DNA from: Clostridia bacterium
GTDB taxonomy: Bacteria; Bacillota; Clostridia; Lutisporales; Lutisporaceae
Assembly: GCA_035628995.1 (NCBI GenBank)
Contig: DASPIR010000022.1
Location: 1 to 64,000 of the forward strand
Reading direction: 5' to 3'
Length of the DNA stretch: 64,000 nucleotides
Position numbers and translations under genes: made by a program. The stretch's first letter is position 1. Each line of letters opens with the position of its first letter. Below the pieces are notes generated by a model, which was given only the letters and a program-made list of their open reading frames with translations, ran no database searches and had not been told where the DNA came from. Shown here one piece after another: positions 7,701 to 15,757 of the stretch.

Positions 7701-8132
7701 ATGAAAGATTTGAGCAGGATTGAAGAGATGCTTAGAGGTAAGGGTTATAAGCTAACTGAGCAGAGAAGGCTTATTATTGAGGTTTTTAATGAAAGTCAGA
7801 GACATTATACTGCACAGGAGATATTTGATCTTGTGAGGGAAAAATTGAAGGGGATTAATTTTTCCACCATTTACAGGAACCTTGAATTATTAAGCTCATT
7901 GGAGATAATAAGCAAGCTGCACCTGGAAAGCGGTATAAGCCATTATGAGCTTTGTGGACTGGCGCACCACCACCATATAATTTGCAAGGAATGCGGAGCG
8001 ATGAAGGAAATTGATATTTGCCCTTATGCAAGCCTTGGGGAGGAGCAGCTAACGTCTATAGGCTTCAGAGCTACCGACCATAAATTCGAGATTTATGGCT
8101 ACTGCAGCAAATGTAGTCTGACAAAGGAGTAA
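7701..8132 (+). CDS. zur: Fur-family regulator, Zur-like
   Basis: A 143-residue repressor of the Fur superfamily. An N-terminal winged helix (LTEQRRLIIEVF; INFSTIYRNLELL as recognition region) is followed by a dimerisation domain. The latter has a His cluster (LAHHHHIICKECG) and two CxxC pairs (CKEC, CSKC) that in this family hold structural zinc. Its place at the end of a zinc-type importer operon, with a palindrome at the operon promoter, points to a Zur role. ATG 7701 has AAGGAAG 7 nt upstream; in-frame GTG 7674 and ATG 7680 lack one. PerR or Fur function cannot be fully excluded. Confidence 0.82.
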   Translation: MKDLSRIEEMLRGKGYKLTEQRRLIIEVFNESQRHYTAQEIFDLVREKLKGINFSTIYRNLELLSSLEIISKLHLESGISHYELCGLAHHHHIICKECGAMKEIDICPYASLGEEQLTSIGFRATDHKFEIYGYCSKCSLTKE

Positions 8133-8216
8133 ATTCAAATAGTGGTTTTGGATACTATATATAAGGTAATAGTAATATAATATACAGATTTAGATAAATT
8201 TTATGAGGTGAAATTG

Positions 8217-9419
8217 ATGATAAGTAAAAGGACAGCATTTTTGTGGGCAATAATATTAGTAATTGTTACAGCTTTCAGCACCTTTATCGCTGCGAATACG
8301 GTCGCTATAAGTATGGGGAACAAAGTAGTAATAGCAAAGGAAGATTTTCAAACGGTTAAAAGCATGGATAAGCTTTTGGGGCTTAAGGAATATATCAAGG
8401 GCAACTATGTTGAAGGAGCAGATGATGATAAGCTTATAGAGGGCGCAATCAAAGGAATGTTCGAATCCCTGAGCGACCCATATTCTGTGTATATGACCAA
8501 AGATGAATTCAAGAATTTCAATGAGTCTACCAAAGGCTCCTATGGTGGCATCGGAGTTATTGTCACCAGAAGTGAGGATGGTTATGTGACGGTTGTTGCT
8601 CCGATAGAGGATACTCCCGGAGAAAGAGCCGGACTTAAAACCAATGATAAGATTATAAAGGTTGATGATAAGGATATAATCGGGATTGAGTTGGAGGCAG
8701 CAGTTACTCTGATGAAGGGTAAAAAAGGCTCTCCGGTCACTTTGACTGTAATGAGGGATGACATAAAAGAACCTCAGGTGTTTAAGATAACAAGAGAAGA
8801 AATCATACTGAAAACAGTAAAAAGCAATATGATGGATAATAATGTCGGTTACATAAGGATAAGCATGTTCGATGAGGATACCGGCGGCGAGTTCAAGAAG
8901 GCTTTAACTGCTCTTGAGGAAAAGAAGATGAAGAGCTTGGTAATAGATTTGAGGCAGAATCCGGGAGGCTTCATAAATCAATGCGTTGAGGTAGCTGATG
9001 AACTGCTGGATGAGGGTTTAATAGTTTATACAGAGGATAAGAGTAAGAAAAGGGAAGATTACAAGTCCAAGAGCGGTAAGATTGATGTGCCCTTTGTTAT
9101 TCTAATAGATGAGGGGAGCGCCAGTGCATCTGAAATAGTGTCCGGAGCAGTAAAGGATAGGAAAGCAGGGCTTTTGATAGGTACAAAGAGCTTTGGCAAA
9201 GGTTTGGTCCAATCAATTGAACAGCTGAAGGACGGCTCAGGTATGAAGCTCACTACTCAGAAGTATTATACTCCCAACGGCATAAGCATCAATAAGATAG
9301 GAATACAGCCTGATATAGAGGTTAAAGCATTAGAGACAAGATCTGGTCAGAAGCCTGAGGAGGTAAAGGACGTACAGCTTGAAAGAGCTATAGAGGAGCT
9401 GCTCAAACAGACAAGGTGA
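8217..9419 (+). CDS. Carboxy-terminal processing protease (S41, CtpA/CtpB type)
   Basis: A 400-residue membrane-tethered serine protease. It has an N-terminal signal anchor (about 7-33), a PDZ domain (about 105-190, with GSYGGIGVIV and the GERAGLKTNDKI substrate loop) and an S41 catalytic domain. Ser303 in GSASASEI and Lys328 in GTKSFGKG are 25 residues apart, matching the Ser/Lys dyad spacing of the family. ATG 8217 follows GAGGTG. In Bacillus the equivalent CtpB processes a sporulation regulator, and the neighbouring MinJ-like gene and uvrBA are also syntenic. Substrate here is unknown. Confidence 0.9.
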   Translation: MISKRTAFLWAIILVIVTAFSTFIAANTVAISMGNKVVIAKEDFQTVKSMDKLLGLKEYIKGNYVEGADDDKLIEGAIKGMFESLSDPYSVYMTKDEFKNFNESTKGSYGGIGVIVTRSEDGYVTVVAPIEDTPGERAGLKTNDKIIKVDDKDIIGIELEAAVTLMKGKKGSPVTLTVMRDDIKEPQVFKITREEIILKTVKSNMMDNNVGYIRISMFDEDTGGEFKKALTALEEKKMKSLVIDLRQNPGGFINQCVEVADELLDEGLIVYTEDKSKKREDYKSKSGKIDVPFVILIDEGSASASEIVSGAVKDRKAGLLIGTKSFGKGLVQSIEQLKDGSGMKLTTQKYYTPNGISINKIGIQPDIEVKALETRSGQKPEEVKDVQLERAIEELLKQTR

Positions 9420-9432
9420 TTCGAGGTGCTTT

Positions 9433-10728
9433 ATGGTTACAATTCTTAAGATTGCCGGATTGGTATTCGAACAATTCGGCAATCTCTTGTTAGATGAGTT
9501 TTTCTGGATAATAATACTGGTTTTGATAGCAATATACAGGAAAAATGCTGGGATTGAGACAAGAATGCTGGGTACCAGCTATCCTATATTTTATAAAGTG
9601 TCGAGTTCTGTGCTGGTTGGGTTGGCTGGAGGACTTTTAGGCAGTCTTATTGTGATTCTTCTAGGTATCAGTATAGTGGATTATACAAGTGCAGGAGAAG
9701 GTTCACTAACGGATGCTATCACATATATCTGGATAATTGCTATCCTGCTTGCTGTGATAAACCCAAGATATTTGTGCTTTTCCTATGCCGGAGGCTTGGT
9801 AGCACTCTCAAACCTGATATTCGGCTTTCCGTCAGTAAATGTTCCAGGGCTGCTGGCACTTATCGGCGTACTCCATCTGGTTGAGAGCTTCTTAATCTGG
9901 CTGGACGGTTATACCTATTCTGTGCCTTTGTTCCTGAAAAGGCAGAAAGGGGATACGGTCGGGGGTTATGTCATGAATAAGGTATGGCCGATTCCTCTGG
10001 TAGTGTTTGCAGTTATGTTTGGCGGTGAAGGAGGCAGAATAAGCCTTGCCGAAATTATTGACATGCCATCTTGGTGGCCTTTTCTGAAGCATTCTGCAGC
10101 AGGAGGAATAAGGGACTTGGTATATATACCCCTTGTGGTGCCTGTTGTGCTGGGATATGGAGATATGGCAATAACAAAAATGCCTGACAGAAAGTGCAGA
10201 AGCTCTGCTGTTAGGCTGGCAGGCTACAGTCTGATACTTATTATACTTTCTATAATTGCTTCAAAGGTTAGAATATTTGCTTATGCAGCTGCTGTATTTG
10301 CTCCTCTCGCTCATGAAATGCTCATTATATATGGAGCAAAGGAGGAAGAGGAGGGAGAACCTTATTTTGCAAGCAAGGAGAACGGTATAAAAGTACTTTA
10401 TGTGCAGAAGGACTCTATTGCAGACAAAATGAACATAAGGCCGGGTGATACGATACTTAGAATCAACGGCATATCTGTATACAGCGAAAAGCATCTTACA
10501 GAGTTATTGAGCAGCTACCCCACTTTTATATGGCTTGATATTAAGAAGCCAGCAGGAAGTGTGATTACAGCAGAACATATGAATTATAGAACTGGAATCG
10601 GAAGCTTAGGGGCTCTTATAGTTCCTGGTAATACTGATTTCTATTATGAGATGAGCACAGGCAGTTCAGTAGCAAAGCGGCTGCTGCGGAGACTGAAAAG
10701 AAAACATAAAAGGGATATTGATGTATAA
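9433..10728 (+). CDS. PDZ-domain polytopic membrane protein (MinJ-like)
   Basis: A 431-residue protein with about eight to nine hydrophobic helices in the first 305 residues, then a PDZ domain (about 318-385; ENGIKVLYVQKDS, DKMNIRPGDTILRING) and a basic tail (LLRRLKRKHKRD). The architecture and position after a Ctp protease and before uvrB match Bacillus MinJ (YvjD), a topological division determinant that bridges DivIVA and MinD. Sequence identity cannot be judged here. The ribosome site AGGTG precedes ATG 9433. It is probably cotranscribed with the protease (13-nt gap). Confidence 0.65.
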   Translation: MVTILKIAGLVFEQFGNLLLDEFFWIIILVLIAIYRKNAGIETRMLGTSYPIFYKVSSSVLVGLAGGLLGSLIVILLGISIVDYTSAGEGSLTDAITYIWIIAILLAVINPRYLCFSYAGGLVALSNLIFGFPSVNVPGLLALIGVLHLVESFLIWLDGYTYSVPLFLKRQKGDTVGGYVMNKVWPIPLVVFAVMFGGEGGRISLAEIIDMPSWWPFLKHSAAGGIRDLVYIPLVVPVVLGYGDMAITKMPDRKCRSSAVRLAGYSLILIILSIIASKVRIFAYAAAVFAPLAHEMLIIYGAKEEEEGEPYFASKENGIKVLYVQKDSIADKMNIRPGDTILRINGISVYSEKHLTELLSSYPTFIWLDIKKPAGSVITAEHMNYRTGIGSLGALIVPGNTDFYYEMSTGSSVAKRLLRRLKRKHKRDIDV

Positions 10729-10733
10729 TTACT

Positions 10734-10757
10734 GTTACGCGTTTCGAGTTACGCGTA
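10734..10757. repeat. GTTACGCGTT-family intergenic repeat
   Basis: GTTACGCGTTTCGAGTTACG-type iterations directly after the MinJ-like stop codon. Relatives lie at 19447, 22577, 24074, 34261 and 41995. Confidence 0.5.
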
Positions 10758-10790
10758 TTAGGACAGGGCTTTGCAGGAAAAAATGGTTAC

Positions 10791-10841
10791 GGATAACACG
10801 GGATACACGGATGTTTCACGGAATGACACGGTATGGTTTAT
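10791..10841 (+). repeat. 51-bp CACGGAT repeat, direct copy
   Basis: A 51-bp stretch with four ACACGG/CACGGA iterations. Its reverse complement recurs at 13513-13563 with only a few differences. It bounds, with that copy, the segment holding the MsmX-type and PucR-type genes. Confidence 0.65.
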
Positions 10842-10882
10842 ATTTTTTGCCGTGTGTTCAGTGGATTTCAGTGTCTTCGGTG

Positions 10883-11065
10883 TTACACGTGGTTTTTGGG
10901 ATCTCTTCTGTTTTCAATTGAATAGTCCAGAAGCTCGCAGAAGGCATTTCGGTTTCTAATATTAGCTGTTTCAAAGCATTTGAAGACATCTATATACTCA
11001 TTCTCTTTTTCACTTTCGCTTTTCTCAAGTGGATTCTTATCACCTTCAATGGGTTTTCCTTCCAT
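10883..11065 (-). CDS. Small hypothetical protein (60 aa)
   Basis: A minus-strand frame of 60 residues in an otherwise gene-free 560-bp gap. Its ATG (11065-11063) is preceded by GCGAGGT at a suitable distance. The first half is highly charged (EGKPIEGDKNPLEKSESEKE). The second half looks helical, with two Cys (FKCFETANIRNRNAFCELL). There is no signal peptide. Its 3' end runs toward the CACGGAT repeat, and no terminator is clear. Function is unknown and it may not be a real gene. Confidence 0.4.
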   Translation of the reverse strand: MEGKPIEGDKNPLEKSESEKENEYIDVFKCFETANIRNRNAFCELLDYSIENRRDPKNHV

Positions 11066-11289
11066 AACTATACCTCGCTTTATATTTGTATATTTGGATA
11101 GCACATTTCCTGAATAGTGCATGTTAATATTTATCAATTGCTACAAAAATATAAATATACATTCATTATTTCTCCTAATGGAATTAGTATTCCCATTATT
11201 CTATACTTATATTAGCAATAACAACGGCAGGTTTTAAATTCTGTATTATTTGATATTATTAATTTTTGTTAGAGGGGAGCGGAATTCTA

Positions 11290-12399
11290 ATGGCAAATCT
11301 ATCCTTAAGACATGTAAAAAAGGTTTATCCTGGAAATGTGACAGCAGTTAAAGATTTCAGCGTGGAAATCGAGCATAAGGAGTTTATTGTTCTTGTTGGA
11401 CCATCAGGCTGTGGAAAGACAACAACCTTGAGAATGATAGCGGGACTTGAGGAGATTTCTGAAGGTGAGCTGTATATTGGTGACAAGCTGGTAAATGATG
11501 TTGCACCTAAAGACAGGGACATAGCAATGGTTTTCCAGAACTATGCACTTTATCCGCATATGACTGTTTATGAGAACATGGCCTTTGGTCTGAAGCTTAA
11601 GAAGGTTCCCAAGGCTGAGATAGACGAGAGAGTTAAAAAGGCTGCAACACTCCTTGAAATAGAGTCTCTGCTTGACAGAAGACCTAAAGCATTGTCAGGC
11701 GGGCAGAGGCAAAGGGTTGCCCTTGGAAGAGCAATGGTTAGAGAACCTAAAGTATTTCTCATGGATGAACCTCTTTCAAACCTTGATGCAAAGCTGAGGG
11801 TTCAGATGAGAACAGAGATATCAAAGCTTCATAAGAGACTGAATACCACCTTCATATATGTAACCCATGACCAGACTGAAGCCATGACAATGGGAACAAG
11901 AATAGTAATAATGAAGGATGGTGACATCCAACAGATAGACAGCCCGCAGAATGCATATGACAAGCCGACCAATCTTTTCGTTGCAGGCTTCATAGGCAGC
12001 CCGCAGATGAATATTTTCCGCGGTACTGTTGTCGAAGAAGGCGGTAAAGTTGCAATAAAGCTTACTGATGGCACTGTACTGGGCTTGACTGCTGAAGTGG
12101 CAGCAAAGCTTAAGGATAATGGCTATGTAACCAAGGAAGTGTATGCTGGAATCAGACCTGAGCATTTGCATGAAGCAGAGATAGATCCTCTAACAAATGA
12201 TTACTCTACTATTACTGGTAAGATTGAAGTTGCTGAGCTTATGGGTTCAGAGACATATCTGTATTTCACAAAGTGCGATAAGCAGGTTATTGCCAGAGTT
12301 GATGCAAAGACAAAAAAGAGATCCGGGGATACTGTAGAACTGCAGCTGCATTGGGATAAAATACACTTGTTTGATGTGGAGACTGAGAAAGCAATATAA
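11290..12399 (+). CDS. Sugar ABC transporter ATPase (MsmX/UgpC family)
   Basis: A 369-residue ATPase of the carbohydrate-uptake CUT1 class, which energises several different sugar permeases. It has Walker A (GPSGCGKTT), signature (LSGGQRQR), Walker B ([12 protein letters not shown]), H-loop ([10 protein letters not shown]), and the C-terminal regulatory/MalK-type OB domain (about 240-369, with GIRPEHL). ATG 11290 follows GAGGGGAGCGG; TTG 11266 would add eight residues. There are no permease genes beside it, the usual state for the shared MsmX ATPase of Firmicutes. A likely partner binding protein is encoded at 22716-24047. Confidence 0.85.
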   Translation: MANLSLRHVKKVYPGNVTAVKDFSVEIEHKEFIVLVGPSGCGKTTTLRMIAGLEEISEGELYIGDKLVNDVAPKDRDIAMVFQNYALYPHMTVYENMAFGLKLKKVPKAEIDERVKKAATLLEIESLLDRRPKALSGGQRQRVALGRAMVREPKVFLMDEPLSNLDAKLRVQMRTEISKLHKRLNTTFIYVTHDQTEAMTMGTRIVIMKDGDIQQIDSPQNAYDKPTNLFVAGFIGSPQMNIFRGTVVEEGGKVAIKLTDGTVLGLTAEVAAKLKDNGYVTKEVYAGIRPEHLHEAEIDPLTNDYSTITGKIEVAELMGSETYLYFTKCDKQVIARVDAKTKKRSGDTVELQLHWDKIHLFDVETEKAI

Positions 12400-12423
12400 A
12401 AAAACATTAAAATATGATAAAAT

Positions 12424-12452
12424 GTAAGCGAATGGCAAAACCATTCGCTTAT
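12424..12452 (+). terminator. Hairpin between the ATPase and PucR genes
   Basis: GTAAGCGAATGG pairs with CCATTCGCTTAT around CAAAA (12 bp, one G-U). The run after it (ACTTTAATT) is poor in T, so attenuation or mRNA processing is as likely as full termination. Confidence 0.5.
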
Positions 12453-12472
12453 ACTTTAATTGAGGTAAGAAT

Positions 12473-13474
12473 ATGGCTGACATGAGGATACTGCTTGAAC
12501 AGGCGGCAGAAATAACAAATAAGAGAATAGCTGTTATAATGCAGAATGAGAGTATAGTTTATCCAGAGGGTTCTGCCCTGGGCATAACCTATGAAGAGGC
12601 ATGCAAAGAAGCAGGAAAAAACTATAAAGGCTGCAATATATATAGGTTAGATGTTGGTGGAAACAAACATTTTGTATGTATCAGCTCGGACAAGTACTAT
12701 GAATCAGAAACCACCAATTTGGTAATGCTGCTTTTGGGTGCAGCAACAGAAAGCGATGGTTCTACTGCGACATTCCTAAAGAAAGCGGTAGAAGGCAAAT
12801 ATGATGAAGCTGAGCTTGCAAAGCTGGAAGAGAATTTGAAGTCCTATTTGCCGGGATATATGCTGCTCGTTGATGATTTTGGGGATTATAAGAATGAGGT
12901 TCTTGAAATCCTGATAAACACAATGGATATTAGAGCAAGACTCGAATATGGCAATAGGATAATCGCTGTTGCTAATGAGGAAAATATTATTGAAGCGTGC
13001 AGCAGCTTCGTAAAGAACGTATTGAGCGAACTATTGATTGAATGTAAGGTAGTTTTAGGTGGAAGCGCAGTTTGTGCAAAAGAGCTGCAAGGGATGTACG
13101 GTAACTGCATAGAGGCATTATGCCTGAAGCAAATATACGGCTTGGGGGACAGCGTCCTGGATTACGAGGGCATGTATGGCTACAGGATAGCACACAATCT
13201 GGATCCAAAGCTTAAGGAATTCATAAGCAGGAGAGTATTCACACCTGAATTCAAGGAGATGCTGAACGGGGAGCTGGGAATTACTATAGAAGAGTTTTTT
13301 AAGAATAACCTGAATCTTACAGATACAGCTGCAAAGCTATATATTCACAGGAACACTCTGCTTTACAGACTTGACAAGATAAATAAAAGCACAGGCTTTG
13401 ATATTAAGAAGTTTGAGGACAGCTGGCTTTTCAAGCTGGCATGGATGATACATAAGGAGAAAAGAAAAGAATAA
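12473..13474 (+). CDS. PucR/CdaR-type transcriptional regulator
   Basis: A 333-residue protein. The C-terminal region (about 275-325; NLNLTDTAAKLYIHRNTLLYR, then a KINKSTGFDIKK wing) is a PucR-type helix-turn-helix of the family that includes CdaR. The N-terminal and central parts lack an obvious catalytic motif and probably act as sensory domains. ATG 12473 has GAGGTAAG just upstream. It lies 73 nt behind the sugar-ATPase gene, from which it is separated only by a hairpin, so it may regulate carbohydrate uptake; that is inference from position. Confidence 0.72.
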   Translation: MADMRILLEQAAEITNKRIAVIMQNESIVYPEGSALGITYEEACKEAGKNYKGCNIYRLDVGGNKHFVCISSDKYYESETTNLVMLLLGAATESDGSTATFLKKAVEGKYDEAELAKLEENLKSYLPGYMLLVDDFGDYKNEVLEILINTMDIRARLEYGNRIIAVANEENIIEACSSFVKNVLSELLIECKVVLGGSAVCAKELQGMYGNCIEALCLKQIYGLGDSVLDYEGMYGYRIAHNLDPKLKEFISRRVFTPEFKEMLNGELGITIEEFFKNNLNLTDTAAKLYIHRNTLLYRLDKINKSTGFDIKKFEDSWLFKLAWMIHKEKRKE

Positions 13475-13512
13475 TAAGATTCTTCGTAAACTCAGAATGA
13501 CATAGGTAAAGC

Positions 13513-13563
13513 ATAAACCATGCCGTGTGATTCCGTGGAACATCCGTGTATTCAGTGTTATCC
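13513..13563 (-). repeat. 51-bp CACGGAT repeat, inverted copy
   Basis: Reverse complement of the element at 10791-10841, with conserved CCGTG(T/G) iterations. Just before it, 13479-13503 carries the motif ATTCTTCGTAAACTCAGAA, a separate common intergenic repeat type. Confidence 0.65.
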
Positions 13564-13580
13564 CGAACTCTGTTGTTAAG

Positions 13581-13603
13581 AGGCTTCACTAGAAGCCTTT
13601 TTT
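13581..13603 (+). terminator. Rho-independent terminator
   Basis: AGGCTTC pairs with GAAGCCT around ACTA, followed by TTTTTTA. It lies just upstream of the uvrBA promoter. Confidence 0.8.
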
Positions 13604-13613
13604 ATATTCGCTG

Positions 13614-13642
13614 TTGACAGCAAAAGATATAAATTATAAAAT
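13614..13642 (+). promoter_or_regulatory. uvrBA sigma-A promoter
   Basis: TTGACA (13614-13619), a 17-nt spacer and TAAAAT (13637-13642), located 120 nt before uvrB. Confidence 0.75.
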
Positions 13643-13647
13643 AGTTA

Positions 13648-13661
13648 CGAACAGGTGTTCT
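13648..13661. promoter_or_regulatory. LexA (SOS) box
   Basis: CGAACaggtGTTCT matches the Gram-positive LexA consensus CGAAC-N4-GTTCG at all but the last base. It sits just downstream of the -10 element, where LexA would block initiation of uvrBA. Confidence 0.85.
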
Positions 13662-13764
13662 AATTATTTTACATAAATTAGTGAAAATATATAAATATTG
13701 CATTTATGTATACTAGAAACTAGTGTGGTATAATTCTAATGTATCCTTAAAAGAAGGTGTTAAA

Positions 13765-15747
13765 ATGGATAGGTTTAAGCTTGTATCAGATTACGTGCCT
13801 ACGGGGGACCAGCCAGAGGCAATTGAAAAGCTGACAAAAGGAATATTGGCAGGAGACAGGTATCAGACGCTGCTCGGGGTAACAGGCTCGGGAAAAACCT
13901 TTACTGTTGCCAATGTCATCGAGAAGGTTCAGAAACCCACTCTTGTGCTGGCACACAATAAAACTCTGGCAGCTCAATTATGCGAAGAGTTTAAAGAATT
14001 CTTCCCCGATAATTGTGTAGAATACTTTGTCAGCTACTACGATTATTACCAGCCGGAAGCTTATGTTGCTCGTTCTGATACTTATATAGAAAAAGAAGCG
14101 GATATAAATGATGAGATTGATAAGCTGAGACACTCAGCGACAGCTGCGTTGTTTGAAAGAAAAGATGTTATAATTGTTGCCAGCGTTTCCTGCATATACG
14201 GCCTTGGAGATCCTGAGGATTACAGGTCTCTTGTGCTTTCCTTGAGAAAGGGTATGGTCAAGGATAGGGACGAGGTACTTAGAAAGCTCATTGATATCCA
14301 ATATGACAGAAACGATATAAATTTTGTGAGGGGTACCTTTAGGGTAAGAGGAGATATAGTAGATATTTTCCCAGCTGCATCCTCAGATAAAGCAATCAGG
14401 GTTGAGTATTTCGGAGACGAAATCGAAAGAATCCTTGAGATAGATTCATTAACGGGCAATATCATAGGCGAGAGGCAGCATGCTTACATATACCCAGCTT
14501 CCCACTTCGCCACCACCCAAGCCAAGCTGGAGGCTGCAATCAATACAATAGAGATAGAACTGGAGCAGCGGGTAAAGGAATTGAAGGAGCAGGACAAACT
14601 GGTGGAAGCCCAGAGACTTTTGCAAAGAACCAATTATGATATTGAGATGATGAAGGAAGTAGGCTACTGCTCCGGAATAGAGAACTATTCAAGACATATC
14701 AGCGGCAGACCACCGGGAAGTGCGCCCTTCACGCTATTGGACTTTTTCCCTGAGGATTACCTTCTGGTAGTTGATGAATCACATGTTTCAATACCTCAGG
14801 TCAGAGGCATGTACTTTGGAGACAGAGCGAGGAAAGAGTCCCTTGTTGATTATGGCTTCAGACTGCCTTCTGCTTTTGATAACAGGCCATTGAATTTTGA
14901 AGAGTTTGAGCAGCGGCTTAATCAAGTGCTCTATATAAGTGCCACACCGGCTAAGTATGAGCTTGAGCGAAGCGCTCGTGTGGCGGAACAGATTATAAGG
15001 CCTACCGGACTGGTGGACCCTGAGATAGAAGTGAAGCCTGTAAAGGGACAGATAGATCATCTCATAGGGGAAGTACATGAAAGGGTTCAGAAGAACCAAA
15101 GAATTCTTGTTACTACTCTTACGAAAAAGATGGCAGAGGATTTAACCGCATATATGAAGGAATTGGATATCAGAGTACGATACCTGCATTCGGATATTCT
15201 TACCATGGAGAGAATGAAGATACTCAGAAGTCTTAGGTTGGGTGAGTTTGATGTACTTGTTGGCATAAACCTCCTAAGGGAGGGATTGGACCTTCCGGAA
15301 GTATCGCTGGTTGCTATATTGGATGCAGATAAAGAAGGATTTTTAAGGTCGGAGACCTCTCTAATCCAGACAATCGGCAGAGCAGCGAGGAATGTGGATG
15401 GAAAGGTAATGATGTATGCTGATAAAATTACCGAATCCATGAAGAAGGCTATAAGTGAAACCAACAGAAGAAGAAGAATACAGATAGATTATAATGAAGA
15501 GCATGGAATCGAGCCTCAGACCATAAGAAAGGCGATACATGATGTCATCGAAGCCACTACTGTTGCAGAAGAGTCTGCAAAGTACGGTGTGAAGGATGAT
15601 ATAGAACATTTGAGGAAAGAGGATATAGTAAGACTTATATCTGCTTTAGAAGAAGAGATGAAGGACTGTGCAAGAGCTATGCAGTATGAACGGGCTGCTG
15701 AGCTTAGAGACAAAATAGTTGAGCTGAGACAGAAGGTTAAGAAATAA
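13765..15747 (+). CDS. uvrB: Excinuclease ABC subunit UvrB
   Basis: UvrB, 660 residues, the damage-verifying helicase-like subunit of nucleotide excision repair. Motifs are Walker A ([10 protein letters not shown]), the beta-hairpin region ([11 protein letters not shown]), the DEAD-like box (VVDESHVS), motif V/VI ([24 protein letters not shown]) and a C-terminal UVR coiled coil (about 620-655, [18 protein letters not shown]) that binds UvrC. ATG 13765 has AGAAGGTG upstream; an in-frame ATG at 13723 overlaps the leader and lacks a ribosome site. It is followed 10 nt later by uvrA under a LexA-controlled promoter. Confidence 0.97.
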   Translation: MDRFKLVSDYVPTGDQPEAIEKLTKGILAGDRYQTLLGVTGSGKTFTVANVIEKVQKPTLVLAHNKTLAAQLCEEFKEFFPDNCVEYFVSYYDYYQPEAYVARSDTYIEKEADINDEIDKLRHSATAALFERKDVIIVASVSCIYGLGDPEDYRSLVLSLRKGMVKDRDEVLRKLIDIQYDRNDINFVRGTFRVRGDIVDIFPAASSDKAIRVEYFGDEIERILEIDSLTGNIIGERQHAYIYPASHFATTQAKLEAAINTIEIELEQRVKELKEQDKLVEAQRLLQRTNYDIEMMKEVGYCSGIENYSRHISGRPPGSAPFTLLDFFPEDYLLVVDESHVSIPQVRGMYFGDRARKESLVDYGFRLPSAFDNRPLNFEEFEQRLNQVLYISATPAKYELERSARVAEQIIRPTGLVDPEIEVKPVKGQIDHLIGEVHERVQKNQRILVTTLTKKMAEDLTAYMKELDIRVRYLHSDILTMERMKILRSLRLGEFDVLVGINLLREGLDLPEVSLVAILDADKEGFLRSETSLIQTIGRAARNVDGKVMMYADKITESMKKAISETNRRRRIQIDYNEEHGIEPQTIRKAIHDVIEATTVAEESAKYGVKDDIEHLRKEDIVRLISALEEEMKDCARAMQYERAAELRDKIVELRQKVKK

Positions 15748-15757
15748 GGGGTGTATG

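Noticed and set aside
10718-10959. Two short plus-strand frames over the repeat region after the MinJ-like gene
   Set aside because: They consist of translated GTTACG and CACGGAT repeats and overlap each other.
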